From: Harmonia axyridis
Lineage: Eukaryota > Arthropoda > Insecta > Coleoptera > Coccinellidae
Direction: 5' to 3'
Assembly (NCBI RefSeq): GCF_914767665.1
Contig: NC_059503.1
Location: 61,584,352 to 61,648,351 of the forward strand
Length of the DNA stretch: 64,000 nt
Shown: in pieces, positions 1 through 10,834 of the stretch
Layout: every line of letters begins with the position of its first letter
How positions within the stretch are numbered: position 1 is the first letter of the stretch
Notes under the pieces: model-generated
Seen by the model: only the letters and a program-made list of their open reading frames with translations
What the model was told of the DNA's origin: nothing
Database searches by the model: none
Program-made: the position numbers and the translations under genes

Positions 1-1000
1 TATCAGAATGCACAGTGATTTATTTTCTATCCACACAATTTTTTGGAAAAATGTATTTAAATTTCTTGGAAATATGTTCGGAACTTCAGTATTCTGTTGG
101 GTTTCTTCAAATCTTTGATGATTTTCATTTCATGCTAACATAATATCATATAACAATAACAGTGTGAACTGTAATTACTGTTAATAAATATTTAGGTTAG
201 AACATAGTTTATTATTCATAACTTTTAAGGTACCGATACATAGATTCATTGTCATTCTAGTGATCTGTGTTTAAATTGGGCAACACTCGAAATTTGAAAA
301 TGTAAGGTTAAATGGTAATTCTTTTACGAATTGAAATAAACAACGAAAATAAGTGAATGTATATAAATATCAGAGATTATTTGGATGGTTGCGAGCTCAT
401 TTCGTTTTTATTATTGAAAATGAAATAGCAAATCAAGAGAAAAATATTCAATATTTATCGTCAATGAAATTGGGATAACTCATTTACAGTATTATAAATA
501 CTACTTCGTTCAACAAATGGAATGTTAAGAGTGATTTTATGATGTTCATTCTAATATAGTAGCTCATTTCCAAGGATCAAATGGTATAATTTTAAACTTG
601 GAAGAACTTCAGTGTGCAGGTTTCCAGAAGTGGCATAGCTCAATTTAAAATGGCTATATCTTCCATTTAGGCTGAATCGGAAAATATGGTAAAGGAAAAA
701 GTGTTCCTTTTGATCTCAAAAATCTACTGTTAAAATATATGTCAAGTCGAAGACTCACCTTGTATAACCAAAAACAAAGTAACTGACTGCATTGGAACAG
801 TTATGTTCTCGAGGAATCAAGCTTAAATTCAAAAACTACTTACTAAAATTCGCCAAAAACTACAAATTTCGTTGAGATTTTGTCCGTTATGAAAAGAAAA
901 CATGGAACGAAATTTCACTACAACGTTTTAGAGCTCTCTCTTAAGTTCAGGACTTTATCTACTGACAGATTTATCTCGAATCAAATAATATAATTTGATA
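1..1000. other. AT-rich DNA without recognisable gene
   Basis: No coding sequence or RNA gene is recognisable. Part of it (about 660-765) resembles a stretch at about 20700-20805, so at least that piece belongs to a dispersed repeat. Confidence 0.6.
660..765. repeat. Dispersed repeat, copy 1 (partner near 20700-20805)
   Basis: Both copies carry, in order, a GAATCGGAAAA-like or AAATCGGAAAAATGG-like block, a purine run AAGGAAAAA, a GATCTC or GACCTC block, and GACTCACCTTGTATA or GACTCGCCCTGTATA. The order and spacing are the same, so the copies are homologous. No coding capacity is seen and the family is not recognised. Confidence 0.5.
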
Positions 1001-1139
1001 ACATATAATTAGACCCCCCTGAAGGTGGTAACTTCCTGTCAATACCCCAACACAGCAAACAAAAGCGGAATATTCCATATCAAAATTGAGTTATTTCTCA
1101 CTGGAACTTTTTTACGAGCGATAAACCTCCTGCAGCGAC

Positions 1140-1745
1140 TTATTATTCATGGTTTTCGTCTATTCCCCGTTGAAATTCCGAGTTATAGCCCCATCCCAAC
1201 TGCATGCCCATTAATTACGCAAAATATTAAACTGGAAATCGCTCTGCCCTAAAGTAGGAAACAGTGACGTCCCTGAGTCTTTTTCCTATGATTTTACGAT
1301 CGATATGATTTGCGACTTCGATCTTATCTCGCCCAATTAAAAGATAAAGGTACCTACACCGCGGGAGCGGCTCACAAATTAAAGAATTTATGCTAATGAG
1401 AGCGGAGCCAATAAAATTGATATGATGAAAAACACGTTGTATATTATGATATTTTCGAGATGGTTCGTCGGTGCGTTTGTTCTTGGCCGGAAATCGGCGT
1501 ATAGCAACGATAAAGGATGATCGGGTTTGCACAGGTTTAACGACTCTGGTACACGGGCAATTAGTCCATTTTAACGGAGCATTTATTTTTAATTGGTAAT
1601 TTGATGGGGTAAGCGCGAAATGAGACTTAGACAGCTGACGATAGCTAATAGACATTTCATAAGGTCGATAGTGACAGGTGATTCTAACCCCGCTATCGAT
1701 ATTAATCAGTAAACAAAAAAGTACGTGCCATTTTTCCAAACAGGT
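1140..1745. other. Unique, higher-complexity island (candidate conserved noncoding DNA)
   Basis: This stretch has more balanced composition than its surroundings, no simple repeats and no match to other parts of the window. It contains TAATTGG or CAATTAG-type homeodomain-like cores. The reverse-strand reading frame over 1227-1739 has no recognisable domain. A regulatory role is inference only. Confidence 0.3.
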
Positions 1746-1879
1746 TATGACTTATTAGTATTTCTCGATAGCATTTCATTATAACTGATATTCTTTATTA
1801 CATGAGGAGTTTCGATAGTTATTGTTTATGTTTTGACAGTTGAAAATGTCAAACTGTGTGTAAGGTTTGTCAATTCATC

Positions 1880-3080
1880 ATGAAACGTTTAAACCAGAAC
1901 AACGCTTCAAAATTGTGGAAATTCACTTTGAAAAAAATAGTGTTCTTAGAGCTCTCAGTCCATTTTACGGTAAATATAATCACCCTATAGAGCAACAAGT
2001 CGTGCAGTTGTTGATTGTTGTCACACTAATTTTACTCGAATGAGAGGATTGTCGGATGAGGACAGATTCAAATAGCTAATTATCAGCCAACGTTTCGTTT
2101 ATTTCAATGAATAAACTTCCTCAGGGCCTGTAAGAATAGAATTTAGAATTTACCCACATTTTTGCACATCAACTACTTAATCTTTTTTTTTATTCATTGT
2201 GTTGTCCTATTGCTGATTTTTTCGGCCCCGCCGCTCACTTGAGGTTCATTTCGGATTGTAATTGCAATTCTCATTCTTACAGGCCCTGATGAAGTTCATT
2301 CATTAAAATATACGAAACGTTTGCTGAAAATTAGCTATTTGAATCTGTCCTCATCCGACAATCCTCTCATTCAATTTAATATTAAAGGACGCAATTGTGA
2401 TCAGACTAATTTTACTCTTCTCGATCCAAAACAATCAACAAGACACAGAAATGTGAGTACCGAAAAGAATATTGCTGTAGTGCAAAAGTGTTGAACAAGA
2501 GTCCAAAATGTCGATACGTCGCCGTTTTCAACTTTTTGATCTTGTTCTACTACGTGGGCAATTTTATGTGAGGATCTTGGCTTACGTGCCTATAAAATAC
2601 GGATCGTGCAAAAATTAAAGTTAACTGGCCATCGTTTACGTCGCATTTTTACTGTTTGGGATAATTTGAAACTGACCGAAGATGAACATTTTTATCGAAG
2701 AATTGTTTCTAGTGATGAAATTCATATTTGGTTGAATGGCTTCGTCAATAAGCAAAATTGCAGTATATGAAGCAAAGACCATCCTCAAGCTATCAACAAT
2801 CACCATTTTGTCCATGAAAAGTGACTGGTTGGTGTGGTTTGCAAGCTGCCGGCATCATCGATCCTTATTTCTTTCGAAATGAAGAAGAAACGAGCGCTAT
2901 CCAACCATGCTGAATGATTTTATGTTTCCAAAATCTAATCAGCTAAACATCGATGAGAATGATGAGATTTGGCTTCAACAACACGACACAACTTGCCACA
3001 CAGCGCGCTTAACCATCAATTTATTGCGAAATCAGCTTGGTGACAACTTTATTTCCAGAAGTGCTCTCTGCCTATTTCGT
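1880..3080 (+). pseudogene. Degenerate mariner-type transposase (family A, copy 1)
   Basis: A cut-and-paste transposase remnant of the Tc1/mariner superfamily. The start lies at the ATG at 1880 (MKRLNQ...), matching the usual mariner opening that carries the N-terminal helix-turn-helix. The middle part reads TRHRN...EKNIAVVQK near 2440-2490, then LTGHRLRRIF, then SSDEIHIWLNGFVNKQNCS near 2710-2765, which holds the first catalytic aspartate. A fragment with QQHDTTCHTARLTINLL near 2970-3030 holds the second aspartate region; the region of the third is lost. Stops and frameshifts occur throughout and a 367-bp foldback element interrupts it at 2038-2404. A second copy of the same family lies at 14860-15115. 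It cannot encode an active enzyme. Confidence 0.8.
2038..2404. mobile_element. Foldback element inserted in mariner copy A1
   Basis: Two roughly 100-bp arms (about 2038-2136 and 2271-2372) are inverted copies of each other, each starting with GAATGAGAGGATTGTCGGAT or its complement. A 32-bp unpaired tail (2373-2404) follows the right arm. The insertion is flanked by direct 13-bp copies ACTAATTTTACTC at 2025-2037 and 2405-2417, and mariner coding homology resumes after it. A 13-bp duplication is too long for a Tc1/mariner insertion and fits a target-primed or otherwise different mechanism. Each arm, read toward the outside, has CTGAGGAA or CTGATGAA, a potential stem, then CGAAACG, which resembles a hammerhead core. 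Confidence 0.75.
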
Positions 3081-3307
3081 TCGTGCCACTTATTATAAAG
3101 GATATAATTACGCATTAAATTCTCGTCTTATGTCTTATGAAATAGATTTAACACCACCAGAATTGAAAGAAAATGCGATTAATGTTGCAAATCATTTCAC
3201 TATATCCAAATTATATTATATTGACAATTGATGTGTGTTGAAATTTGATAGGATCGGAAGTCAGAGTAGAAAAACACAAAACAAAAAATATAGCTAAAAC
3301 ATTGTTC

Positions 3308-3618
3308 TTCTTCTTGCAGTGCATCTCCTATCGGAGGTTAGCTATCATCACAGCAATCCGGACCCTGTTGACTGCAGCCCTGAACAATTGAACACTACTA
3401 CAGTTAAACCAGTCCCTCAGGTTCTTAAGCCAGGACATATGGCGTCTACCAATGTTCCTTCGTCCACTGATTTTTCCCTGGACTATCAGTTGGAGAAATG
3501 TGTACTTTCTGCCTCTCATTATATGGCCCAGGTACAGAAGTTTTCGCTTTTTAATGGTGTTAACTATTTCGCAGTCCTTCTGCATCCGGTTTAGGACTTC
3601 GGCATCTGTTCAAAACAT
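3308..3618 (-). pseudogene. Non-LTR retrotransposon ORF2 C-terminal tail (family T, copy 1)
   Basis: The reverse strand reads DAEVLNRMQKDCEIVNTIKK, then LLYLGHIMRG, then GRRNIGRRHMSWLKNLRDWF and finally AVMIANLR, the characteristic tail downstream of the RT domain in a common insect endonuclease-RT retrotransposon. Only this 3' end remains, as expected from 5' truncation. The 3' boundary is an AAGAAGAAG run (seen as TTCTTCTTCTT at 3305-3317). Copies of the same tail lie at 39325-39773 and 56545-57330. The clade is not assigned. Confidence 0.75.
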
Positions 3619-3619
3619 T

Positions 3620-4910
3620 GTTGTAATGAGTTTATTACAGCGCTGTTTTTAGTACTGTAATGCACTCATTACGATACTGAAATAGAGAGAAATTATAACC
3701 GACGGTTGAACCGGGCGTCAACTACCAAATTTCGTATTTCTAGTAAGGAATTTGGTAGTTAATGCAACGGGTGAACCCTTGGTTAACTTTCATCATATCG
3801 GCCCTAAACGCCTTTAGAATAATTTTTATTGGGGTTAATTCATTTGTTTATACCCACAAGCCAACAATTCTTGAATCATTGAAAGTCATCATTCAAGCCA
3901 CTATTGACGCCATACGGCCAGATTTATTGAAAAATTGAACAGGTTGAAGGGAGTATGTTACTCGTAGCCGCGGCGGATATATGCCAAAAATCATATTTAA
4001 AAAATAAGTACCATGAAATCATCTATCAAAGTAAGATAATAAAAATTTCGTTGCAACATAATTCCTGTCTTGTATTATCAGTTAAAGTTCTGCTTAAAGC
4101 TCTCAATAAAACACCAATCACCGATTTATCAAATAAAGATTAGGTAATAATCATTCAAAAAACCCGCTGAAAGTATCGTTGAAATTTTTGGGAATCATTA
4201 TGTCATTCAGTTTACTAGTAATAGATAGAGATTACTGATGTGATTCTCCATAATTAATTCCACTGAACAATTAATGGAAATAATAATTCAATTTGCATAA
4301 TCGAAATATTGCGTTGACTGAAATTTGTAGTTGGGATTATGTTCTTTTATTCTACAGTATGGAATTTAATTGTCATGCAATAAAATTTCTAATTGAATCA
4401 TTTGTTACTGTAATAAGGTTATACCACTTCATCCTTTCAAATCGGTCTATATGCGTTGATTAAATCCAAATTATCAGTGGTAACGATAGCAAAACCTATT
4501 TAGGTCTTCATTTCTATTAGAAAATACTGAAATGATTCGTCATATCCATTCTTCCGGGTAATTTGAAATCACGATCTCGATTATATTATTTCAACAACAT
4601 ATTTTCACAAGAGCATGTTTCAAGAAGCACATATGAAAACAAACCAGTTAAAATATCACAAGAGCATAGACAATATTCGATATTACACCGATTCACGAGA
4701 CGGTGCTTTTTGAAAAATTCAATGAGATTTCACAGAGCATAACTTTTATTAATTTTTTTTTTTCTTGGGGGAACGTCCCAGAACGTAGATCATAATATAG
4801 CAGAAGACAAAAAAATTATTCCACGTCATCGAGGATATATTCATTCATCAATAATTATGGAAAATTCTCGAATTTTATTGGTTTTTTAGAATGTATTTAT
4901 CTCTTTGATT
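3620..4910. other. AT-rich DNA with one hairpin, no gene seen
   Basis: No domain or RNA gene is recognisable. A short inverted repeat at 3720-3760 is annotated separately. Short reading frames here, such as 3955-4143, carry no known motif. Confidence 0.55.
3720..3760. repeat. Inverted repeat, 12-bp perfect stem
   Basis: AACTACCAAATT (3720-3731) pairs with AATTTGGTAGTT (3749-3760) across a 17-nt loop. Imperfect complementarity (GAACCGGG versus GGTGAACC) continues outward, so it may be the core of a small foldback element. Confidence 0.6.
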
Positions 4911-4914
4911 ATTC

Positions 4915-5316
4915 ATCAATTAAGTAATTAATGAATTAATTGATTGATTAATTGATTGATTTGATTATTCATATATTTATTAATTAATTCATTCATTCAT
5001 TTATTCATTTATTTATTTATTTATTTATTCATTCATTTATTTGTTTGTTCATTTATTTATTCATTTATTTATTTATTTATTCATTCATTCATTAATCTAT
5101 TCATATATTTATTTATTTATTTATTCATTCATTTATTTATTTATTCATTTATTCATTTATTTATTTATTTATTCATTTATTTATTCATTTATTTTTTTAT
5201 TTATTCATTTATTTATTTATTTATTCATTTATTTATTTATTTATTCATTTATTTATTTATTTATTCATTTATTTTTTTATTTATTCATTTATTTATTTAT
5301 TTATTCATTCATTCAT

Positions 5317-5355
<39 letters not shown>

Positions 5356-5815
5356 TCTATTTATTTATTTATTTTTTATTTGATCATTCATTCATTTATT
5401 CATCTATCTGACTATTTATTCATTCATTCATTCATTTATTTATTCATCTATTCATTCAACTATTTATTCATTTATTTATTTATTTATTAATTCATTCATT
5501 TATTTCTTCATTTATTCATTAATTCATTCATTCATTCATTTATTTATTCATAGATTCATTTATTCATTCATAGATTCATTTATTTATTCATAAATTCATT
5601 TATTTCTTCATTTATCATCAGATGCATATAGTCGGAACAGTAATTCGACATTTTTTATTCATTCATTCATCATTTTATTCATCCATTCATTCATCCATTC
5701 ATTCATTAATTTATTCATTAATTAATTCATTTTTATATTCATTCATTTATTATTCATTCATTCATTTGAGCCTTTAATCATTTATTCATTTATTTAGGTA
5801 TTTATTCATTTAAAG
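4915..5815. repeat. Long ATTT/ATTC tetranucleotide tract
   Basis: About 900 bp made of TTTA, TTCA and variants such as TTAA and TCTA. The purest part is about 4985-5380. It is broken near 5618-5652 by non-repeat sequence. It creates an open frame of F, I, Y, L, H and S residues on the plus strand that should not be read as a protein. Confidence 0.95.
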
Positions 5816-5819
5816 TGAA

Positions 5820-7435
5820 CAACAGATGAGGCAGTAGCCTTTAAATGTCAGTTACATACAACATTGAGCTATGAAAGTTATTCAAAATGTAAAATAATAA
5901 TAATAAAAGCTACTGTGTAGCCAAACAGGCTGAAGACAAAATAATGAAGTTGAAATTATTATTGATGCCACGATATCGAATGAAATAAATTCCTCAACAT
6001 ACCGTGGCATTCGAGATGTGCAGATATATGTACTAAATACCATAAAATAAATAAACATATTCTGCTGTTGTTGGAATATCATTTGAATTGATTCATTTAT
6101 TTATTCGATACTCTACGTTGATTTTTTATAATTCTGGAGACTAGGAATTTAGAATCAAGCCTCAAATTTTTACTATACAGTCTATCCACAACACGCAAAA
6201 TTTCAACTCGGTCGGATCTGTTGTCACAGAAACATTCACACAATGATCCCAGCCGTCCCACACAAAATATCAGTAGCAAATCCATCCTTTCCCTTTCATA
6301 TCCAAACCCCGGTTCATTGTCAACAAAGCAATTTGTTCAGAACTCATCTCTTTATGTTTCTCCCCAACACCCGAAGCTGCGATAAAAAAACGCGAAATAA
6401 ACCGTTTCTATCAATCCACACAACGGCAATTAATACGATTTCCAAACAAACCTATCCCACGGCAAAAAAACCTACAGGTTCATCGGAGTCGAAATTCCTC
6501 CTGTTTTCTACAACGTCCACAAAGGAATAACCCTGGGGCTTCTTTCTAGAGGGAACATGCAACCACTTAACGCGTTAAATGAAATGTTAAATCTTCATTT
6601 CGGAACGATTGTGCCGACTGGCATATCCAATCCATGATAGCGTCTCCGAGAGTATTGTGAGGAAGCCTGAAAACGTTTCTACGATTCGCAAGAAACGTCT
6701 TCCTTTTATTCTTGTTCAGGGGTGCATCCAGCGGTATCTCGTGCTTTATTTCCTTCAAATTTGCCGGGTAATCCGGCGCTGGGGGATATAGATACTTGGG
6801 CAATAATAGAAAAGGTTGGCTGGATACGTTTCTTTAATTCTTTACGTGTAAGGTCTGAGGAGGATGACCTGATATTTACTGTACCTGGGTTGACCGATTT
6901 AGAGCGAGATCCTGGCGATTCTTGGTATATCTAGAGAATTTCTTGGAATGTTGGCTGATTCACAGGGGTTTGAAGTAGGTGATTGCAAAAAAAATGGACT
7001 CGAGACTGAAAAAAATATGAAAAACGAAGAAATCACTCACGTAAAGTCAAGTGCTTTTTCCCACTTCTGGATTTTACTTACGAGGGTAAAATACTCATAC
7101 AGAACTATTGCAGTTTGCATAATAATGTTATCAAATAGTATTTTGTTACGGTTGGATCAATTATAAACCAACATTCAAATATTTCACCTGTGCTGAAGAG
7201 TTAATGAATCTTTCAATCATATTTTATCTGTATGATGAATGTGATAAAATTCTAAAATATAACTGATATTCTTTACATGACAACAACATTACTTGAGAGT
7301 TTGTGCCTGGAAATTGTTAAGCCGTTAATCTTCATTAGAAATAATTGTCTCAAGGAAGAAATTTTTCCACAAGAACTGGAAATTGAAATGTAATATCTAC
7401 GTATTAAAGTAATTTGGCCAGCATTAACAAAAGTT
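5820..7435. other. Intergenic DNA with a unique island
   Basis: No protein family is recognised. About 6180-6240 holds a motif (CAAAATTTCAACTCGGTCGG then TGTTGTCACAGAAA) that recurs near 11750, 40770 and 46965. The part 6565-6935 is of higher complexity and looks unique. Confidence 0.5.
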
Positions 7436-7589
7436 TTCGATGAGGATGTAAGGATTAGAATGTTAATTGGAATATTTCGAAAAAAAATGCTTCTTTGGTG
7501 AATAAAATGAGTCTACTGAAATTAAAGATCAACAAAGAACAAGTTGAGTGACAACATAAGGGATGGGATAGAACATATAAAAAAATTGG

Positions 7590-7740
7590 CGTTCCCCAAG
7601 GCTTCATATTGGGACCTATATTGTTTCTGATTTTTGGGACAAATATGACATCACGGGTGAAAACGTACATACTGGTTTGAGAACAATTCCGTTTACTGGT
7701 GATACTATCTTTTTTTGAAGGCATCAGAGTCAAAATTCAA
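7590..7740 (+). pseudogene. Short reverse-transcriptase remnant
   Basis: One frame reads GVPQGFILGPILFLIFGTN, the signature of RT motif 4 of non-LTR elements (usual form GVPQGSILGP.LF). Downstream, GDTIFF near 7700 may be a decayed xADD box. Frames shift and nothing else of the element is clear, so the family cannot be named. Confidence 0.55.
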
Positions 7741-7769
7741 GAAGAAATAGAAAAAATATTCGATCTTAA

Positions 7770-9770
7770 AACAATCATCGGTTCAACTGTAATTTCTCTC
7801 GAAGAATGAACGACAGAACAACTTGTCATTAGACCAAAAAAAGAAAATGTTGAGAATATGAAGCAAAAACTAGCAGTAGCCATCAAGGTACTGGGATGAC
7901 AGCCCTAACAACCTACTTTGTGTCTTTATATGAAATTCTCCTTTTGAGTACGTTCATGTGAGTGAAAGATTCACTTTTATACCAAAATTGAGCAAAAAAA
8001 GACTCTTTGAAACAAACATAGAGCTGCAGAGAGGAATTTTGAGTCTTTAAAATTGATGCTACATAGAGAAATGAAGAACACCTGATCCTGATCATTCCTC
8101 ACCATGGATACAGACCGAACATCAACAATAATCTGCCCTCACGTTTGATAGTACTGACAAGAAAAAAGAATTAAATATGTACAAAGGAATATTCACTTCC
8201 TAATACGATATATTCAGTAGATGAATTCATACAAAGTTGATAACTAAAATTTTTTAGACTCGTAATGGATTAATGTTATAAATATATGGGCCTTTGAAAA
8301 CGAAACAGACGAGAAAACACGCGGAATGAACTCATTTTGAAGGGGACAACTTTTCAGATCGAATTCACATCCATATCGTTTCAGCCTAAAGTTACAACGT
8401 TAGAACCCCTACCCCTAAATTTCGAATAGTGAAGATTGTGTAAATGATATCTCATTTGAAGTGCCTTTCTTCAGCAAATTAAATGTTTTCTCATAAGATC
8501 CATTGGTTTCCAAAATATTCATATTTAAATTTTGAATAACATTGGTTTTTCCGTCTAAACTGCTGTTTATCAGAATACTGTTCTCCCCTCAAAAATAAAA
8601 GTTTATGAATTTTCTTTTTTATTTTAAGAACCTTAAAAAAAACAATTTCAAAAAACATGTTTCGAGAACATTCGATGACAAAAAAAAAACATAAATAATA
8701 GCTGAAACTCTGTAAGATACTAGGGTATCGTTCCTTCTCCCACGCTCTCACACTGATATTCTGTGGAATCTAGTCCTCACGTTTTCTAGCATTATTGGCG
8801 TTATTTTTCCACATTCTTTTTTAATTCATCGCCCCAACTCCCCTTAACGATACTCGCTGTGTAGCGTAGGTTTTCCTCTTTAGATGATTACAGCGAAAAA
8901 TATTAAACGTAAAATTTTTGGAACGATTTCTAAAACGTTCTTTGTCTTGACGTGCATTTCTGGGAGCACTTCATTGAATAAATCTGATGTACGATTCTGG
9001 AACGTTATTTTTGAAAAATGAAGAAATCATTTTAAGTCTATCCACCATCTGCCAACAAATGAAACATTTTCACCTTATGTAGTTTTTGATGAATTTAATA
9101 AAAAATAATTATTTTGTTGTCTAGTGTTCAAGGATTGTCATTGTAACCACAAAATAAATCAGTGAACATTTCATTAATTCATATGGGATGCTTCACGGAA
9201 TGACTAAAGCTGAACAAAATTTAAACTTGAATATCTCAAAGACGAATGGATCAAGTAAAAAAAAATTGTTATACTGAACTCAGGATAGAAAAACCTTTCT
9301 AATGAGGTATCACTGATTCCATCTTTCCTATTCAAAATTTGGGGGTTGGTGGTCTAATACTAAGGGTTGAAGCGATATGGTTGTGAATTTGATCTTTGAA
9401 GTTGTCATCCTAGATGCTAAAATCAATGTGTCTGTTTTCAGAAGCCCACCCTGTGGCCTGTATATACGTATATTATTGTTATTATAGATCTTATAAATTC
9501 TTTCCCTATTACGTATATAAGACATTAAGACTGACTTCGGAAGGAACCACCCATCATGGCCTATTAAATCTGATCTATAAAACAAACATTCCTCAAAATC
9601 CACGTTAATAAAGATAAAACTCCCGTTTTCACCCTTCCTTATCTCCATATACGAACCACAGAGGACGTCCCACACTTCCTCAACTTTTACCACAACTCTT
9701 CTCGTACTATAGCAGATAAGACAGCCACAGAAAAACAGGTAAACACCGTATCTTATCCCGATTTCCGGTA
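7770..9770. other. AT-rich DNA, no gene seen
   Basis: Poly-A/T runs and short open frames only. The reverse frame 9328-9777 has no domain or repeat pattern I recognise. Confidence 0.5.
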
Positions 9771-9771
9771 C

Positions 9772-9890
9772 GTTCAAACGCCGCCGGAAGCGCCAGTGGC
9801 GCCGCCGCGTCGGTGGCGCCCTCCCGCTCGACAGTCGTTCATTATGTTCTGCAACTACCCGTGAAAAACCTCACGGGTAGTTGCTAATTC
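9772..9890. promoter_or_regulatory. Small GC-rich island with hairpin
   Basis: A sharp GC-rich block (9776-9835) contains three GGCGCC palindromes and repeated GCCGCC. Immediately after it, GCAACTACCCGTGA (9851-9864) and TCACGGGTAGTTGC (9871-9884) form a perfect 14-bp stem with a 6-nt loop. It could be a promoter or 5' exon region or a structured RNA element. The sequence alone does not decide this. Confidence 0.35.
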
Positions 9891-9894
9891 GTTT

Positions 9895-10315
9895 CTTTGA
9901 GATATCGGCGAAAGGATGCTGCTTGCGTTACATGTGCTTCGAGTTAAGGGGATTCGTCACGACGAGGAAGGTGGAACTCTGACTAGACGGTTGATTAAGG
10001 AGGTATATAGATGATATTAGTGAGGTTAGGCGTGAATTTGGACTTACAACTGAGAATCCGACCACTGAACTAATCCCGTCGGTTGTAAAAAACTTTTGCA
10101 AATTTTTCAGGATATATTTGTTTTCAAGCACACTCCTTAACATTTATTAACTAGCTATAATCAATAATTTACACAAATTTTAAACTTTCATAAAAATTTC
10201 ATATAATACACACACCAGCAAAATGAGGGGAACGGGCAAAATCTGAATGAAGTTATAGTTTCCTTTCTCGTAAGCCCTGTAGCCGATTATAAAATCCCTT
10301 TTTCGAATTTCACAT
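9895..10315. other. Sequence without recognised features
   Basis: Ordinary AT-rich DNA between the GC island and the mariner copy at 10323. Confidence 0.5.
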
Positions 10316-10322
10316 TGATATA

Positions 10323-10831
10323 AAGGGTGTTTTTTTTAGAGCTATAGAACTTTAAATTGCAATAAAGCAATCATGGTTGTTCAATTCAGGAATGAAAAAG
10401 TTAGTAATCATGGCTCTATACCGATCACCATTGACTGTAACGTTCTGGCCATCATCGTTTTTGAAGAAGTAGGGACCAAGGATTCCACCAGGCCATAAAG
10501 CGCACCAAACAGTCAGTTTTTCTGGATGTAACGATGTTTCGACATACACTTGAGGATTAGCTCCACTCCAAATGCGGCAAATGACGAACCAGAAGTGCGC
10601 TTCATAGCTAAACAAAATAAAATGGACGTAGTGCGCGGTACGTATTCCGCACAGAACCATTATTTTCCAAATGAAATTGCACTATTTGCAATCGTTGTTC
10701 AGGCGTGAGTCTATTCATTATGAATTGCCAAACCAAACTGAGAATAAATCAATTGACAGCTGTTAAATCCGTCTCCATCTTGAACAGTTATGCCAACTTA
10801 AAGTTATATACCTCCAAAAAAAAACCCCCCT
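10323..10831 (-). mobile_element. Non-autonomous mariner (family B, copy 1)
   Basis: A 509-bp deletion derivative with TIRs AAGGGTGTTTTTTTTAGAGC at the left and the AACCCCCC complement at the right, next to TA dinucleotides at 10321-10322 and 10832-10833. The reverse strand encodes a transposase fragment (10352-10660) with EAHFWF, PQVYVETSLHPEKLTVWCAL and GGILGPYFFKNDDGQN. It shows the deletion between the N-terminal region and the first catalytic motif that also marks copies at 36430, 48242 and 60220, plus its own loss of the C-terminal region (no second or third catalytic aspartate). Confidence 0.85.
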
Positions 10832-10834
10832 TAT

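Noticed and set aside
5041..5490. 149-residue plus-strand open frame
   Set aside because: It is the translation of the ATTT/ATTC microsatellite; tetranucleotide repeats free of stops give long frames by chance.
9328..9777. 149-residue reverse-strand frame
   Set aside because: No domain, no splice-site support and low-complexity asparagine run.
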